Shown: positions 1-8,264 of the stretch, piece after piece | Layout: every line of letters begins with the position of its first letter | How positions within the stretch are numbered: position 1 is the first letter of the stretch | Assembly: GCA_900315975.1 (NCBI GenBank) | Contig: ONBA01000005.1 | Coordinates: 48,445 to 112,444 of the forward strand | Reading direction: 5' to 3' | Source of the DNA: an uncultured Ruminococcus sp. | Lineage (GTDB): Bacteria > Bacillota_A > Clostridia > Oscillospirales > Ruminococcaceae | DNA length: 64,000 bases | Program-made: the position numbers and the translations under genes | Notes under the pieces: model-generated | Seen by the model: only the letters and a program-made list of their open reading frames with translations | Told to the model about the DNA's origin: nothing | Databases searched by the model: none

Positions 1-387
1 ATAACACACGAAACACGGCTCTACTACAAGTACCTCGTCACCGGGGTCAAGCAGTCCTCTTACCGCGAGGTCTATCGCTTCTGAACCGCCGACCGTCACG
101 ATTATCTCACTGTTGTCGTCGTATTCAACTCCGTGTTTCTTTTTGATTCGCTCCGAAATAGCCGTTCTGAGCGGCTGTACTCCCTTGTTAGGACCGTATA
201 TGATGTGCTTGCGTTCGAGTACCTGTATTGCCGCTTTGCGTATCACCCACGGTGTCGAGAAGTCAGGTTCGCCTACTCCGAGAGATATTACTCCCTCCAT
301 TGTTCCGGCTATGTCAAAAAACTTTCGTATGCCGGACGGCTTCATATTCTTTATCTTGCTTGAAAGGACCTTATCGTAATCTATCAC
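1..387 (-). CDS. Class I/II PLP-dependent aminotransferase (partial, C-terminus beyond window)
   Basis: The first ~129 residues of a pyridoxal-phosphate aminotransferase are present; the rest lies left of base 1. I read the N-terminus from the complement: GTG start at 387-385, then VIDYDKVLSSKIKNMKPSG, RKFFDIAGTMEGVISLGVGE, an IIYGPNKGVQPLR segment and VTVGGSEAIDLA. This is the usual fold-type I order (substrate-loop GxGEPDF, then the PLP-phosphate region). The PLP lysine is outside the window. The GTG lies 2 bases after the stop of the Lrp regulator, so the two are translationally coupled. Lrp-type regulators often sit beside the amino-acid enzyme they control. Substrate (aromatic, aspartate or other) cannot be decided. 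Confidence 0.85.
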   Translation of the reverse strand, partial: MIDYDKVLSSKIKNMKPSGIRKFFDIAGTMEGVISLGVGEPDFSTPWVIRKAAIQVLERKHIIYGPNKGVQPLRTAISERIKKKHGVEYDDNSEIIVTVGGSEAIDLAVRGLLDPGDEVLVVEPCFVCY

Positions 388-389
388 GT

Positions 390-869
390 TTAACAGAGTC
401 CCCTTTCATCCGGCTCTTCTCCGTCGATGAAGATGCCTTTTTCTTTGTATTTCTTAAGGATAAAATGTGTTGATGTCGAAAGGATACCGTCGATAGTTGC
501 CAGTCTTTCGGAAACGAAAAATGCAACGTCCTTGAGGTTGTTTCCCTTTACCTCGACTGCAAGGTCGTATGCACCTGATGACATGAGGCTAACGCTCTCG
601 ACCTCGTCGTACATCATAATAGTCTTTGCGATATCGTCAAATCCGCAGTCGCGCTGAGGTGTTACCTTCAGCTCGATAGTCGCATGGACTGTTGACTTGT
701 CGTATTTATCATCGTCAAGGATAACGCTGTATCCGCGGATAACTCCCTCGTCCTCGAGTTTCTTTATCCATGACTCTGCCTCCGCAGGTGATATTCCAAG
801 CATTTCGCCTAATGCAGTATTTGAAATGCGCGCATTCTGCTGTAATATTTTTATGAGTTCATTTTTCAT
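390..869 (-). CDS. Lrp/AsnC family transcriptional regulator
   Basis: A 159-residue Lrp/AsnC protein. An N-terminal winged helix-turn-helix (about 1-55, LQQNARISNTALGEMLGISP) is followed by a RAM/ACT-like ligand and oligomerisation domain (about 65-140, with SSGAYDLAVEVKGNNLKDV). The family binds amino acids and forms octamers on DNA. I chose the ATG at 869 because GAAAGGA lies 7 bases upstream; an earlier in-frame ATG at 890 would overlap the upstream gene and has no ribosome site. It is the middle gene of a minus-strand operon: PHP phosphatase, this gene, aminotransferase. Amino-acid-responsive control of the downstream aminotransferase is inference. Confidence 0.88.
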   Translation of the reverse strand: MKNELIKILQQNARISNTALGEMLGISPAEAESWIKKLEDEGVIRGYSVILDDDKYDKSTVHATIELKVTPQRDCGFDDIAKTIMMYDEVESVSLMSSGAYDLAVEVKGNNLKDVAFFVSERLATIDGILSTSTHFILKKYKEKGIFIDGEEPDERGLC

Positions 870-882
870 ATTATCGTTCCTT

Positions 883-1731
883 TCAATCAATATTTATAAA
901 CTGCGGCTTACGCTGTCTGAAGTAAGCAAGGTACCTGAATCCGGCGGCTTTCGCCAACTCGGCACCGTCCGCGACGTTTGCACCTATATCATTGACCGTA
1001 TGCGAATCAGACCCTACTGATACTATCTCTCCGCCAAGTTCACGGTACATCTTCACGTATTTAAGGTCAGGAAATGTTGCTCCGAAGCCTTGTCTTATTC
1101 CGGAAGTATTTATCTCTATGCCTTTGCCGTTCTGAATGAGCAGTTTAAAGCTTTCAGCTATGATACCGTCAAAGCGGCTTATGTCGATGTCTATCCCTGC
1201 TTTGCATTTGAGGTAGCGCATGAAATAGGTCAGATGTGCGAGAACATCGAATTTTCCCCATTTGCACAGCTTGTAAATCTCAGCAAAGTACCTCTCGGCA
1301 AGTCCGTATATGCCTTCAAGAGTGTACTCGCTGTAGTCGATGAAGCAGAAATCCTCCGTCTTGGGAAGCTGATGCATTGAGCCGAGTACAAAATCGAGTC
1401 TGCTGTCGCTGACCACTCTTTCGGCGACTTCATAATCGTGAGTTGCCTGTCCAAGCTCGGTACCGCATATCAGCTCGATTTTTCCGGCATACTCCTCTTT
1501 CAGCTTTGTGACCGCTGAAACTGAGTTTTCAAAGTCTTTGCCGAAGTCGAAATACTGATACGTCGTCTCGTCGGGATAGTGCTCCTCAGAGTACCACCTG
1601 TTGCACTCGCAGTGGTCGGTTATCGCGTAGGCGGCAAGTCCGAGACTGCACGCTCGCTTTATGCATTCGTTTATGTCAGCTTCTGAATCAACCGAAAACT
1701 GAGTATGCGTATGACAGTCGATAAGGTTCAT
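883..1731 (-). CDS. PHP-domain phosphoesterase, histidinol-phosphatase (HisK/HisJ) type
   Basis: A 282-residue PHP (polymerase and histidinol phosphatase) protein. Metal-site motifs occur in the expected order: CHTHTQFSVDSEAD near the start, AITDHCE, a GTELGQATHDYE stretch, VLGSMHQLP, FDVLAHLTYF and VGSDSH near the end. Length and motifs match the HisJ/HisK branch, which removes phosphate from L-histidinol phosphate, but other small phosphoesters are possible since no other his gene is nearby. The start is the ATG at 1731 with AGAGGTGA just upstream. It heads the operon with the Lrp regulator (13-base gap). Confidence 0.85.
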   Translation of the reverse strand: MNLIDCHTHTQFSVDSEADINECIKRACSLGLAAYAITDHCECNRWYSEEHYPDETTYQYFDFGKDFENSVSAVTKLKEEYAGKIELICGTELGQATHDYEVAERVVSDSRLDFVLGSMHQLPKTEDFCFIDYSEYTLEGIYGLAERYFAEIYKLCKWGKFDVLAHLTYFMRYLKCKAGIDIDISRFDGIIAESFKLLIQNGKGIEINTSGIRQGFGATFPDLKYVKMYRELGGEIVSVGSDSHTVNDIGANVADGAELAKAAGFRYLAYFRQRKPQFINID

Positions 1732-1763
1732 ATCTTCACCTCTTGAAATCAATGTATTCTATA

Positions 1764-1792
1764 ATTATATCACATTGGAGCAAGTTTTTCCA
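1764..1792 (-). promoter_or_regulatory. Possible sigma-A promoter of the PHP-lrp-aminotransferase operon
   Basis: On the complement, TATAAT (1764-1769) lies 17 bases from a weak -35 hexamer TGGAAA (1787-1792). The start codon of the PHP gene is 33 bases further on. The -10 is perfect, the -35 poor. Confidence 0.5.
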
Positions 1793-1920
1793 CTGTTTTT
1801 AATAAAATTTCCAGTTAAAAAATAAAATTATATTATATGCTTTATTTTTTCATAATAGTATGTTATAATATTGTCATACAAATATTTTTCTACCCCATAT
1901 TTAAACGGAGGTCATTTTTT

Positions 1921-2190
1921 ATGAGAGCAGTTGTAACTGTTATTGGTAAAGACACTGTAGGTATCCTTCACAAAGTCAGCGGTATCTGCGCTGAATACAA
2001 CGTGAACGTTATCGAGGTAACTCAGAGCGTTTTACAGGATATGTTCGCTATGATAATGCTCGTTGATATTTCAGCTATCAACGCTGACTTCGCTAAACTC
2101 GTTGACAGCATGGATACTCTCGGCAAAGAACTCGGTCTTTCTATACATACGATGCATGAGGATATCTTCAACTCTATGCACAGCGTCTGA
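1921..2190 (+). CDS. ACT-domain protein, UPF0237 family
   Basis: An 89-residue protein made of one ACT domain (MRAVVTVIGKDTVGILHKVS, then HMHEDIFNSMH-like ending). ACT domains bind amino acids and regulate partner proteins. The start at 1921 is fixed by ACGGAGG about 8 bases upstream; the frame is open further upstream but has no ribosome site there. A TATAAT at 1864-1869 with a poor -35 may be its promoter. The UPF0210 gene follows after 30 bases. This UPF0237-UPF0210 pair is conserved in many Firmicutes (Streptococcus pneumoniae SP_0238/SP_0239), so the ACT protein is probably the amino-acid-sensing partner of the larger protein. Confidence 0.92.
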   Translation: MRAVVTVIGKDTVGILHKVSGICAEYNVNVIEVTQSVLQDMFAMIMLVDISAINADFAKLVDSMDTLGKELGLSIHTMHEDIFNSMHSV

Positions 2191-2220
2191 TGCTGAAACC
2201 TTAATGAAAGGATAATTCAA

Positions 2221-3579
2221 ATGCTTAACGTTTATAATATACTCGAGACTATCCGCATGATTCAGGACGAATGTCTCGATATCAGAACTATCACTATGGG
2301 TATCTCCCTCCTTGACTGCATTGATACAGACATAGACAAAGCCTGTGAAAAGGTATACAACAAGATAGTTTCAAAAGCCGGCAAACTCGTTGAGACCGGT
2401 CAGCAGATAGAAAAAGAGTACGGTATCCCGATAGTCAACAAGAGAATCTCTGTTACTCCTATAGCTATGCTCGCTGCTGCGTGCCCGAACGATAATCCGG
2501 TTAAATTTGCAAAGGCTCTTCAGCGTGCCGCTGATACCTGCGGAGTCAACTTCATAGGCGGATATTCCGCTCTCGTACATAAGGGATTCTCAGCAGGCGA
2601 TGAGGCTCTTATACGCTCTATCCCCGAGGCTCTCGATGTTACTCAGAATATCTGCTCGTCTGTAAATATCGGCTCTACAAAGTCCGGCATAAATATGGAC
2701 GCTGTAAAACTCATGGGTCAGATCGTAAAGCAGACCGCTGAACGTACTGCCGACCGCGACTGTATCGGTGCCGCTAAGCTCGTTGTCTTCTGCAACGCTG
2801 TTGAGGATAACCCCTTCATGGCAGGTGCTTTTCACGGTGTAGGTGAGCCTGACTGCGAGATTCACGTTGGTGTATCGGGTCCCGGAGTTGTCCGCGCTGC
2901 CCTTACAAAGTACCCTGACGCTTCTATTAATGAAATCGCCGACATCATCAAAAAGACCGCTTTCAAGATAACTCGTATGGGTCAGCTTGTCGGTGCAAGA
3001 GCTTCTGAACTTCTCGGCGTTCCTTTCGGTATCGTTGACCTCTCTCTTGCTCCTACTCCGGCTGTTGGCGACAGTGTCGCTCATATTCTTGAGGAAATGG
3101 GTCTTGAAATGTGCGGTACCCACGGTACTACCGCCTGCCTCGCTATGCTCAATGACGCTGTTAAAAAAGGCGGTGTTATGGCTTCTTCGACCGTCGGCGG
3201 TCTCTCAGGTGCTTTCATTCCTGTCTCAGAAGATGCCGGCATGATAGACGCGGCTGTTGACGGTGTACTCACTCTCGAAAAACTCGAAGCTATGACCGCT
3301 GTATGCTCTGTTGGTCTCGATATGATAGTTGTTCCCGGCGATATCTCTCCCGAAACTATTTCCGCTATCATCGCTGATGAAGCGGCTATCGGTATGGTTA
3401 ACACCAAAACTACAGCAGTACGTCTCATTCCCGCTATCGGCAAAAAAGAGGGCGATACCCTCGAATTCGGCGGACTCCTCGGAAGCGGTCCGGTAATGCC
3501 TGTCAAGGAAAAGTCTGCGGCTAAATTCATCAACCGCGGCGGTCGAATCCCCGCTCCCATGCACAGTCTCAAAAACTAA
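2221..3579 (+). CDS. UPF0210 / DUF711 (PFL family) protein
   Basis: A 452-residue protein of the UPF0210/DUF711 family, recognised from segments such as [35 protein letters not shown] and [10 protein letters not shown]. The length is normal for the family. Members have a fold related to glycyl-radical enzymes such as pyruvate formate-lyase, hence the PFL label, but I see no glycyl-radical motif and no activity is established that I can cite. It lies directly behind the ACT-domain gene with AAAGGA before the ATG, so the two form an operon. A role in amino-acid metabolism is inference from the ACT partner. Confidence 0.9.
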   Translation: MLNVYNILETIRMIQDECLDIRTITMGISLLDCIDTDIDKACEKVYNKIVSKAGKLVETGQQIEKEYGIPIVNKRISVTPIAMLAAACPNDNPVKFAKALQRAADTCGVNFIGGYSALVHKGFSAGDEALIRSIPEALDVTQNICSSVNIGSTKSGINMDAVKLMGQIVKQTAERTADRDCIGAAKLVVFCNAVEDNPFMAGAFHGVGEPDCEIHVGVSGPGVVRAALTKYPDASINEIADIIKKTAFKITRMGQLVGARASELLGVPFGIVDLSLAPTPAVGDSVAHILEEMGLEMCGTHGTTACLAMLNDAVKKGGVMASSTVGGLSGAFIPVSEDAGMIDAAVDGVLTLEKLEAMTAVCSVGLDMIVVPGDISPETISAIIADEAAIGMVNTKTTAVRLIPAIGKKEGDTLEFGGLLGSGPVMPVKEKSAAKFINRGGRIPAPMHSLKN

Positions 3580-3588
3580 AATAATAAG

Positions 3589-3614
3589 CGGCTATCGGAA
3601 TCGTCCGGTAGCCG
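3589..3614 (+). terminator. Hairpin after the UPF0210 gene
   Basis: An 11-bp stem with a 4-base loop: CGGCTATCGGA (3589-3599) against TCCGGTAGCCG (3604-3614), with one T-G pair. The following TGTTTG is a weak U-tract, so it may be a leaky terminator or an mRNA-end hairpin before the GNAT gene. Confidence 0.6.
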
Positions 3615-3634
3615 TGTTTGTATAAGGAGAAATT

Positions 3635-4105
3635 ATGGATATCATCACAGCAAAAGCCTCCGACCTCGAAATTGTAAAAAGTATCAGTCACTCGACCATT
3701 AACGCAGTCTATCCTCATTACTACCCCGCCGGTGCTGTTGACTTTTTCCTCACCCATCACAGCAGTGAAAATATCCTCCGCGATATCGAAGCAGGACTTG
3801 TTTACTTAGCTGTCGCGGACGAGAAAGCTGTCGGTACTGTAACTGTTTCCGGCGACGAGATAAACCGTCTGTTTGTACTGCCGGAATCTCAGGGACACGG
3901 CTTTGGTGTCTCACTGCTGAGATTTGCCGAAAACATGGTCGCTGAGCACTTCGGTACTGCACGTCTCGATTCCTCGCTTCCGGCTAAAACTCTCTACGCG
4001 AAAATGGGGTACATGGTGATAAAGTCCGACCGGATAAAAACCGATAACGGCGACTATCTCTGCTACGACACTATGATTAAAAGGGTAACTAAAAATGCAG
4101 ATTGA
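3635..4105 (+). CDS. GNAT-family N-acetyltransferase
   Basis: A 156-residue Gcn5-related acetyltransferase. The acetyl-CoA binding motif A is visible as INRLFVLPESQGHGFGVSLL (Q-x-x-G-x-G type), and the tail has YAKMGYMVIKSD as in many small-molecule acetyltransferases. AAGGAG precedes the ATG. Its end overlaps the next gene (kinase-like) by 11 bases, so they are cotranslated. Substrate is unknown; pairing with a small-molecule kinase suggests joint modification or salvage of an amino-sugar or aminoalcohol, which is inference. Confidence 0.85.
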   Translation: MDIITAKASDLEIVKSISHSTINAVYPHYYPAGAVDFFLTHHSSENILRDIEAGLVYLAVADEKAVGTVTVSGDEINRLFVLPESQGHGFGVSLLRFAENMVAEHFGTARLDSSLPAKTLYAKMGYMVIKSDRIKTDNGDYLCYDTMIKRVTKNAD

Positions 4106-5033
4106 TAAAATCCCCGAGCTGTTCGGTATCGCCGGAAAAACTGACGTTTCCCCGCTCGGAAGCGGTCACATCAACCGCACCTTTCTCGTCACCGCCTCCG
4201 ACGGCTGCCGCTATGTTTTGCAGTCGCTGAGCAGCATTTTCACTTTGCCGGAAAAAGTGATGCGGAATATCGCCTCTGTTGAAACGGCTTTTGCTGAATG
4301 TGCAGACCTGAAAGTCCCGCATTTTCTGAGCTGCGGTGATAAGAATTATATTAGTATAAACGGCGATATATGGCGAATGTACCACTATTCCGACTGCCGC
4401 ATCAACCCCGATTTCCGCTCTGCCGGATTCGCTTATGGTACTTTTATCCGCGTTATGAGCAAGTCAGGATTCGTTCCCGAGACAGTTATAGACGGCTACC
4501 ACTGCTTCAACGCCTACCTCGCTAAACTGCGTGAAGTCTGTCCAGCCGATACAATCACGCTGTACACTGAAATGATTCCTGAAACATTCAGTGACGATAT
4601 ACCTGTCAGGGGCATTCACGGTGACGCTAAGCTCGACAATGTCATTGTCGGCTCGCCTTGTACGGTCATTGACCTCGATACGGTCATGTCAGGATATGCC
4701 GCAATCGACTACGGCGACCTCATTCGCTCAGTCTGCACAAACGGTATCGACATTACTGCGATTCACGATATAACAGAAGGATTCGCAGAGGGTCTCGCAG
4801 GACTGCTTTCCCCTGTCGAGGTAATGTCCCTTTTCGACGGCATTATAATGGTGACCTGCGAACTCGCGATTCGCTATCTCACTGACTTTTACAGCAGTGA
4901 ACGATACTTTCGGAATAAGTCGCGCGAGCAGTGTCTCTTACGCAGCAACGAACTGCTCCGGCAGCTTGACGAGTTCAAATCTCACGAAAACCAGATAAGA
5001 AGCATTATCGTATCTTCATTCGCCAATGCATAA
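4095..5033 (+). CDS. APH/choline-kinase-fold phosphotransferase, NahK-like
   Basis: A 312-residue protein of the aminoglycoside phosphotransferase fold. Key motifs are GSGHINRTFLV (nucleotide loop), the Brenner motif GIHGDAKLDNVIV with catalytic Asp, and the metal-binding VIDLDTVMSGYAAIDYGDLI. The HGDxKLDN and VIDLDTVM combination resembles N-acetylhexosamine 1-kinase (NahK, HNDTKLNN / VIDLDTVMPG) more than antibiotic kinases, so a sugar-1-kinase role is plausible. It overlaps the GNAT gene by 11 bases and ends before a strong bidirectional terminator. An antibiotic-resistance role is unlikely but cannot be excluded from sequence. Confidence 0.8.
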   Translation: MQIDKIPELFGIAGKTDVSPLGSGHINRTFLVTASDGCRYVLQSLSSIFTLPEKVMRNIASVETAFAECADLKVPHFLSCGDKNYISINGDIWRMYHYSDCRINPDFRSAGFAYGTFIRVMSKSGFVPETVIDGYHCFNAYLAKLREVCPADTITLYTEMIPETFSDDIPVRGIHGDAKLDNVIVGSPCTVIDLDTVMSGYAAIDYGDLIRSVCTNGIDITAIHDITEGFAEGLAGLLSPVEVMSLFDGIIMVTCELAIRYLTDFYSSERYFRNKSREQCLLRSNELLRQLDEFKSHENQIRSIIVSSFANA

Positions 5034-5034
5034 A

Positions 5035-5075
5035 AAACGCAGTTCAAGGTCTCCCCTGAACTGCGTTTCATTTTT
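5035..5075. terminator. Bidirectional terminator between the kinase gene and the GH5 gene
   Basis: A 12-bp perfect stem (AAACGCAGTTCA at 5035-5046, TGAACTGCGTTT at 5057-5068) with TTTTTT on both outer sides. It serves the two convergent genes. Confidence 0.9.
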
Positions 5076-8053
5076 TACTTTATAAGTCCGATGCCCCAGA
5101 TAGTGAAGTTGCCTGATGCTGAAATTGATACATCAAGGTCTCCTGATTCCGTCTGGAAGTATCCGAGCTCTGCGTCCGGACCGCCCCATGTATACTGCTT
5201 GACGCCGTTGACCTTTGTGGTCTTGCCGTTTACTGTTACATTGATGCTGCCCATGTCTTTACTGTTTGCCTTGAATACGATTATGAGTCCCTTGCCCTTT
5301 GCCTTGAATGTCATCGGAGCTCCGCCGCTTGACGTGTAACCATAAGGAAGTGAGCTGTATCCGCTGCCTGCCTTGAATGAACCTGCGTTGAAGTTTTGCA
5401 GGTCGGTCTGCGGATTCGCATTGATGCAGGTGCTGTACTCTGAACCGTATACTGACTTGTTCGGTATCTCATAAGAATCTGAACGATTCTCAGTCTTCAT
5501 TGCCTGACGTACATAGTATGACATTACGTCTGCCATGAGCTGACCGCCCTTTGCGTGTGGGTGATACTCGTCTGAGAAGTAGTCTTCCTTCTTGAGGAAT
5601 CCGCTGCTGAATGCCTTGCTGAGTGCGTTATTCATACTGATTACGGGAACGTCGAAGCACTTGCCTATCTTCTCCATCTGCTCCTGACTTGAATATCCGC
5701 CCTTAGAACTTGTGATAAGAACGATTACAGCCGGTTCGTTAGGAAGTGAGAGGAACTTCTTTACAAGGCTCTCGAACGACTTCTTGTACATCTCGCCCTC
5801 GTGGTCATTAACCGAGAACTCGATTACGATTATATCAGGATTCTGACTTACGATGTCCTTTTCACTGCGGACAAGTCCGACTACTGACGAAGTACCCGAA
5901 AGACCTGCATTTACTTCCTTGAATGTGCCCTTTGCAAAGTTGTTCTTGATAAACTCTGTAAACGGTTTGCTGTAATTCTTGCCCTCGGTGATTGAACCGC
6001 CGAGATATGCAAGTGTGAGCTTTCCGCCTGCCTCTGCTGATTCAAGCTTGTTTGCGAGACGGTATGTATTACCCATGTTGCAGATACCGCTCTGATAGAA
6101 ATTGATGTACTGCTGTGATGCAGTCTCCTTGTAGTCGTCCCAAGGGTTATCAGGCTTGGGAGGTATCGGGAATGAAGTTATCTTGCCCATAACAAATTCA
6201 TAGATGAGTACGAGGTCGTTTACCTCGACCTTGCCGTTGCCGTCAGCGTCTGCCGCCTTTGAAGCCGCCGCATTATTGAGCTGACCTGTGAGAAGCTGTC
6301 TTGCAATCGTAACGTCGAATACTGAGATACGTCCATCGTAGTCAACATCTCCGCGTGAGAGTCTCTTTGAACCGCCTGCGCCATTGAATGTTGAACCTGC
6401 TGATGCTCCGTAAACGTCATCAACGTAGAAATCGTTGGTACTGTCAGGAGTTTCAACGTATATCTGCATATCTGTTGCGCCTGCCGGAAGCTTATAATTT
6501 GTGTTTGTAAGCTGTACCCATGCACCCTTTATCGTTTCTGCCTCAGCGATACCCTCATACTTTGTCTCGCCGGAAGAGTCCTTATACTGCAATTTCAGGT
6601 AGAATGTATCGGAAGCGCTTCCGCTGTCGAACATTACATTTGCACTGAAACTGTATGCCTTGCCAGCTTCAAAGTCGCTGCCGAGCGCCCTGCTCGCACC
6701 GTTCCATGCAGATGTTCTGCCGGATACATAGATAGAGCCGCTGCCCTCGTAAGCGGTGTTTGATGCTGCGACCTTTGCTGCACCTCTGCCAGTCCAGTCG
6801 CCGGCTCCGCTCTCGAATGTATCGTGGAAATACACCTTTTTCTCACCGGGATCTACTACCGGCGGGTCGTCATTTCCATTGCCTGAGAAGTTGTCTTCGA
6901 TAATGCTTTTGAACTCTGTACTGAGTGCAGAGTCTCTGAGTTTGCAGGTACTGCGGTCGTAGTGTCCGCCGACAGGAGTGTCCCAAAGAACCGGGCAAAG
7001 CTCACGCTCGCAAGCCTCACGGCATACTGTTGAAAGGTACTTGCGTACCGATTCGGGGTCTTTGTTCTTCGTAGGACAGCCATATTCACCGATGATTACC
7101 GGTACTCCCTTGTCGTAGAATGTAGACTTTACGAGGTCGAGATTCTTCTCAAGCTCTTTAACGTCAGAAGCTGTTCCCCATGAATACTGTGATTTTCCCC
7201 AGTCAGCGTCCTCTTCAAGGATAGCAAATGTTGAGGGGATATAGTAATGTACCGAGACTGCAAGTCTGTTTACCGGGTCATACGGTATCTCAAAGAGCGG
7301 GTCACAGGTGAGATTGAGGTCGGTGTTGTATCCGGAAATAAGAAGGTGACGGAAAGAGTTGTTCGAGCCGGTCGCTCTTACGGTGTCTATAAACGTCTTA
7401 TTTACCATGTTTACCAGCGCATACGACTTCTTCTTATCGCCGGCATTGCTCCACTGATTCCATAAATCGTTCCAGCCGAGTTCCTCATTCTGAGCCTCGA
7501 ACATGAGGTGGTCGCCGTAGTCCTTGAAGTTTTCGCCTATCTGCTCCCACATTGTCTCAAAGCGCCTGATGCACTCGTCCTCATTTTTAGGGAGGTCGTT
7601 CATCCAGCCGTTGTCCCAATGGATATTTACGATAGCGTACATTCCGGTATCAAGTGTCCAGTCGACTATCTGAGTAACTCTCTTCATGTACTCGCTGTCG
7701 ATAGTGTAGGTACCGTCATTCTTCATTCGGTTAGACCACGCTACAGGTATTCTCAGTACGCCGAAGCCTTCATCAGCATAACCCTGTATCATTTCCTTTG
7801 TTATCTCAGGGCTGCCCCATGCGGTCTCGTACGCCTTGACTGAGCCGTCAGTACTTGTAGCTATCCAGTCGCCGGCAGATTCAAGGGTGTTTCCGAGGTT
7901 GATGCCTATACCCATGTCCTCTACAAGTTCGATAGTAGAGATATTCCGCATTTCACCGCTGTCTTTTGCAGAGGCAGGAAGTACGGAAGGTGCTGAGTAA
8001 GTGAGAAGCATCACCGCAGAAACCGCGGCTGAAAGAGATTTTGTTAACTTCAT
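5075..8053 (-). CDS. Secreted multidomain GH5 glycanase - CBM22-like - dockerin - SGNH esterase
   Basis: A 992-residue secreted enzyme. Start: ATG at 8053 with AAGGAG upstream. A signal peptide (about 1-29) leads into GH5 (about 40-390): GIGINLGNTLES, HLMFEAQNEELGW with acid/base Glu190, and VIIGEYG with nucleophile Glu323. Next come a CBM22-like jelly roll (about 407-550), a type I dockerin (about 567-628, repeats RGDVDYDGRISVFD and ADADGNGKVEVND), and an SGNH hydrolase (about 645-880) with GGSITEG (Ser687), EFSVNDHEG and DEYHPHAKGG. The end is a beta-rich domain. The enzyme likely cleaves beta-glucan, xylan or mannan and removes acetyl groups; backbone specificity is not decided. The internal dockerin would mount it on a cellulosome scaffoldin. 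Confidence 0.92.
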   Translation of the reverse strand: MKLTKSLSAAVSAVMLLTYSAPSVLPASAKDSGEMRNISTIELVEDMGIGINLGNTLESAGDWIATSTDGSVKAYETAWGSPEITKEMIQGYADEGFGVLRIPVAWSNRMKNDGTYTIDSEYMKRVTQIVDWTLDTGMYAIVNIHWDNGWMNDLPKNEDECIRRFETMWEQIGENFKDYGDHLMFEAQNEELGWNDLWNQWSNAGDKKKSYALVNMVNKTFIDTVRATGSNNSFRHLLISGYNTDLNLTCDPLFEIPYDPVNRLAVSVHYYIPSTFAILEEDADWGKSQYSWGTASDVKELEKNLDLVKSTFYDKGVPVIIGEYGCPTKNKDPESVRKYLSTVCREACERELCPVLWDTPVGGHYDRSTCKLRDSALSTEFKSIIEDNFSGNGNDDPPVVDPGEKKVYFHDTFESGAGDWTGRGAAKVAASNTAYEGSGSIYVSGRTSAWNGASRALGSDFEAGKAYSFSANVMFDSGSASDTFYLKLQYKDSSGETKYEGIAEAETIKGAWVQLTNTNYKLPAGATDMQIYVETPDSTNDFYVDDVYGASAGSTFNGAGGSKRLSRGDVDYDGRISVFDVTIARQLLTGQLNNAAASKAADADGNGKVEVNDLVLIYEFVMGKITSFPIPPKPDNPWDDYKETASQQYINFYQSGICNMGNTYRLANKLESAEAGGKLTLAYLGGSITEGKNYSKPFTEFIKNNFAKGTFKEVNAGLSGTSSVVGLVRSEKDIVSQNPDIIVIEFSVNDHEGEMYKKSFESLVKKFLSLPNEPAVIVLITSSKGGYSSQEQMEKIGKCFDVPVISMNNALSKAFSSGFLKKEDYFSDEYHPHAKGGQLMADVMSYYVRQAMKTENRSDSYEIPNKSVYGSEYSTCINANPQTDLQNFNAGSFKAGSGYSSLPYGYTSSGGAPMTFKAKGKGLIIVFKANSKDMGSINVTVNGKTTKVNGVKQYTWGGPDAELGYFQTESGDLDVSISASGNFTIWGIGLIK

Positions 8054-8129
8054 CAATATCAACTCCTTAATGTTTTTTCTGATAATGCAGGATTTCCTTA
8101 ACGAAAATCGCCCACATTGCCTCATGTTA

Positions 8130-8158
8130 ATTATACACATTCCAGCCCTAACATTCAA
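8130..8158 (-). promoter_or_regulatory. Sigma-A promoter of the GH5 gene
   Basis: On the complement TTGAAT (8153-8158), 17 bases, TATAAT (8130-8135). The 5' leader to the ATG at 8053 is about 70 bases. Confidence 0.75.
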
Positions 8159-8225
8159 CCCCAAATTTAGTAAACACGGTGGATAAAATGAACATTTTGC
8201 AATTTTATTCACAGATATTACATTA

Positions 8226-8259
8226 TGGAAAAAGCCGCACGGTGTGTACCATGCGGCTT
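8226..8259 (-). terminator. Terminator of the flotillin gene
   Basis: On the complement the stem AAGCCGCATGG / CCGTGCGGCTT is followed by TTTTTCC. It lies directly after the stop at 8265. Confidence 0.85.
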
Positions 8260-8264
8260 CATGC

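Noticed and set aside
4095..5033. Aminoglycoside resistance gene
   Set aside because: The fold is shared, but the VIDLDTVM motif and GNAT pairing look like a sugar kinase; no resistance-island context.
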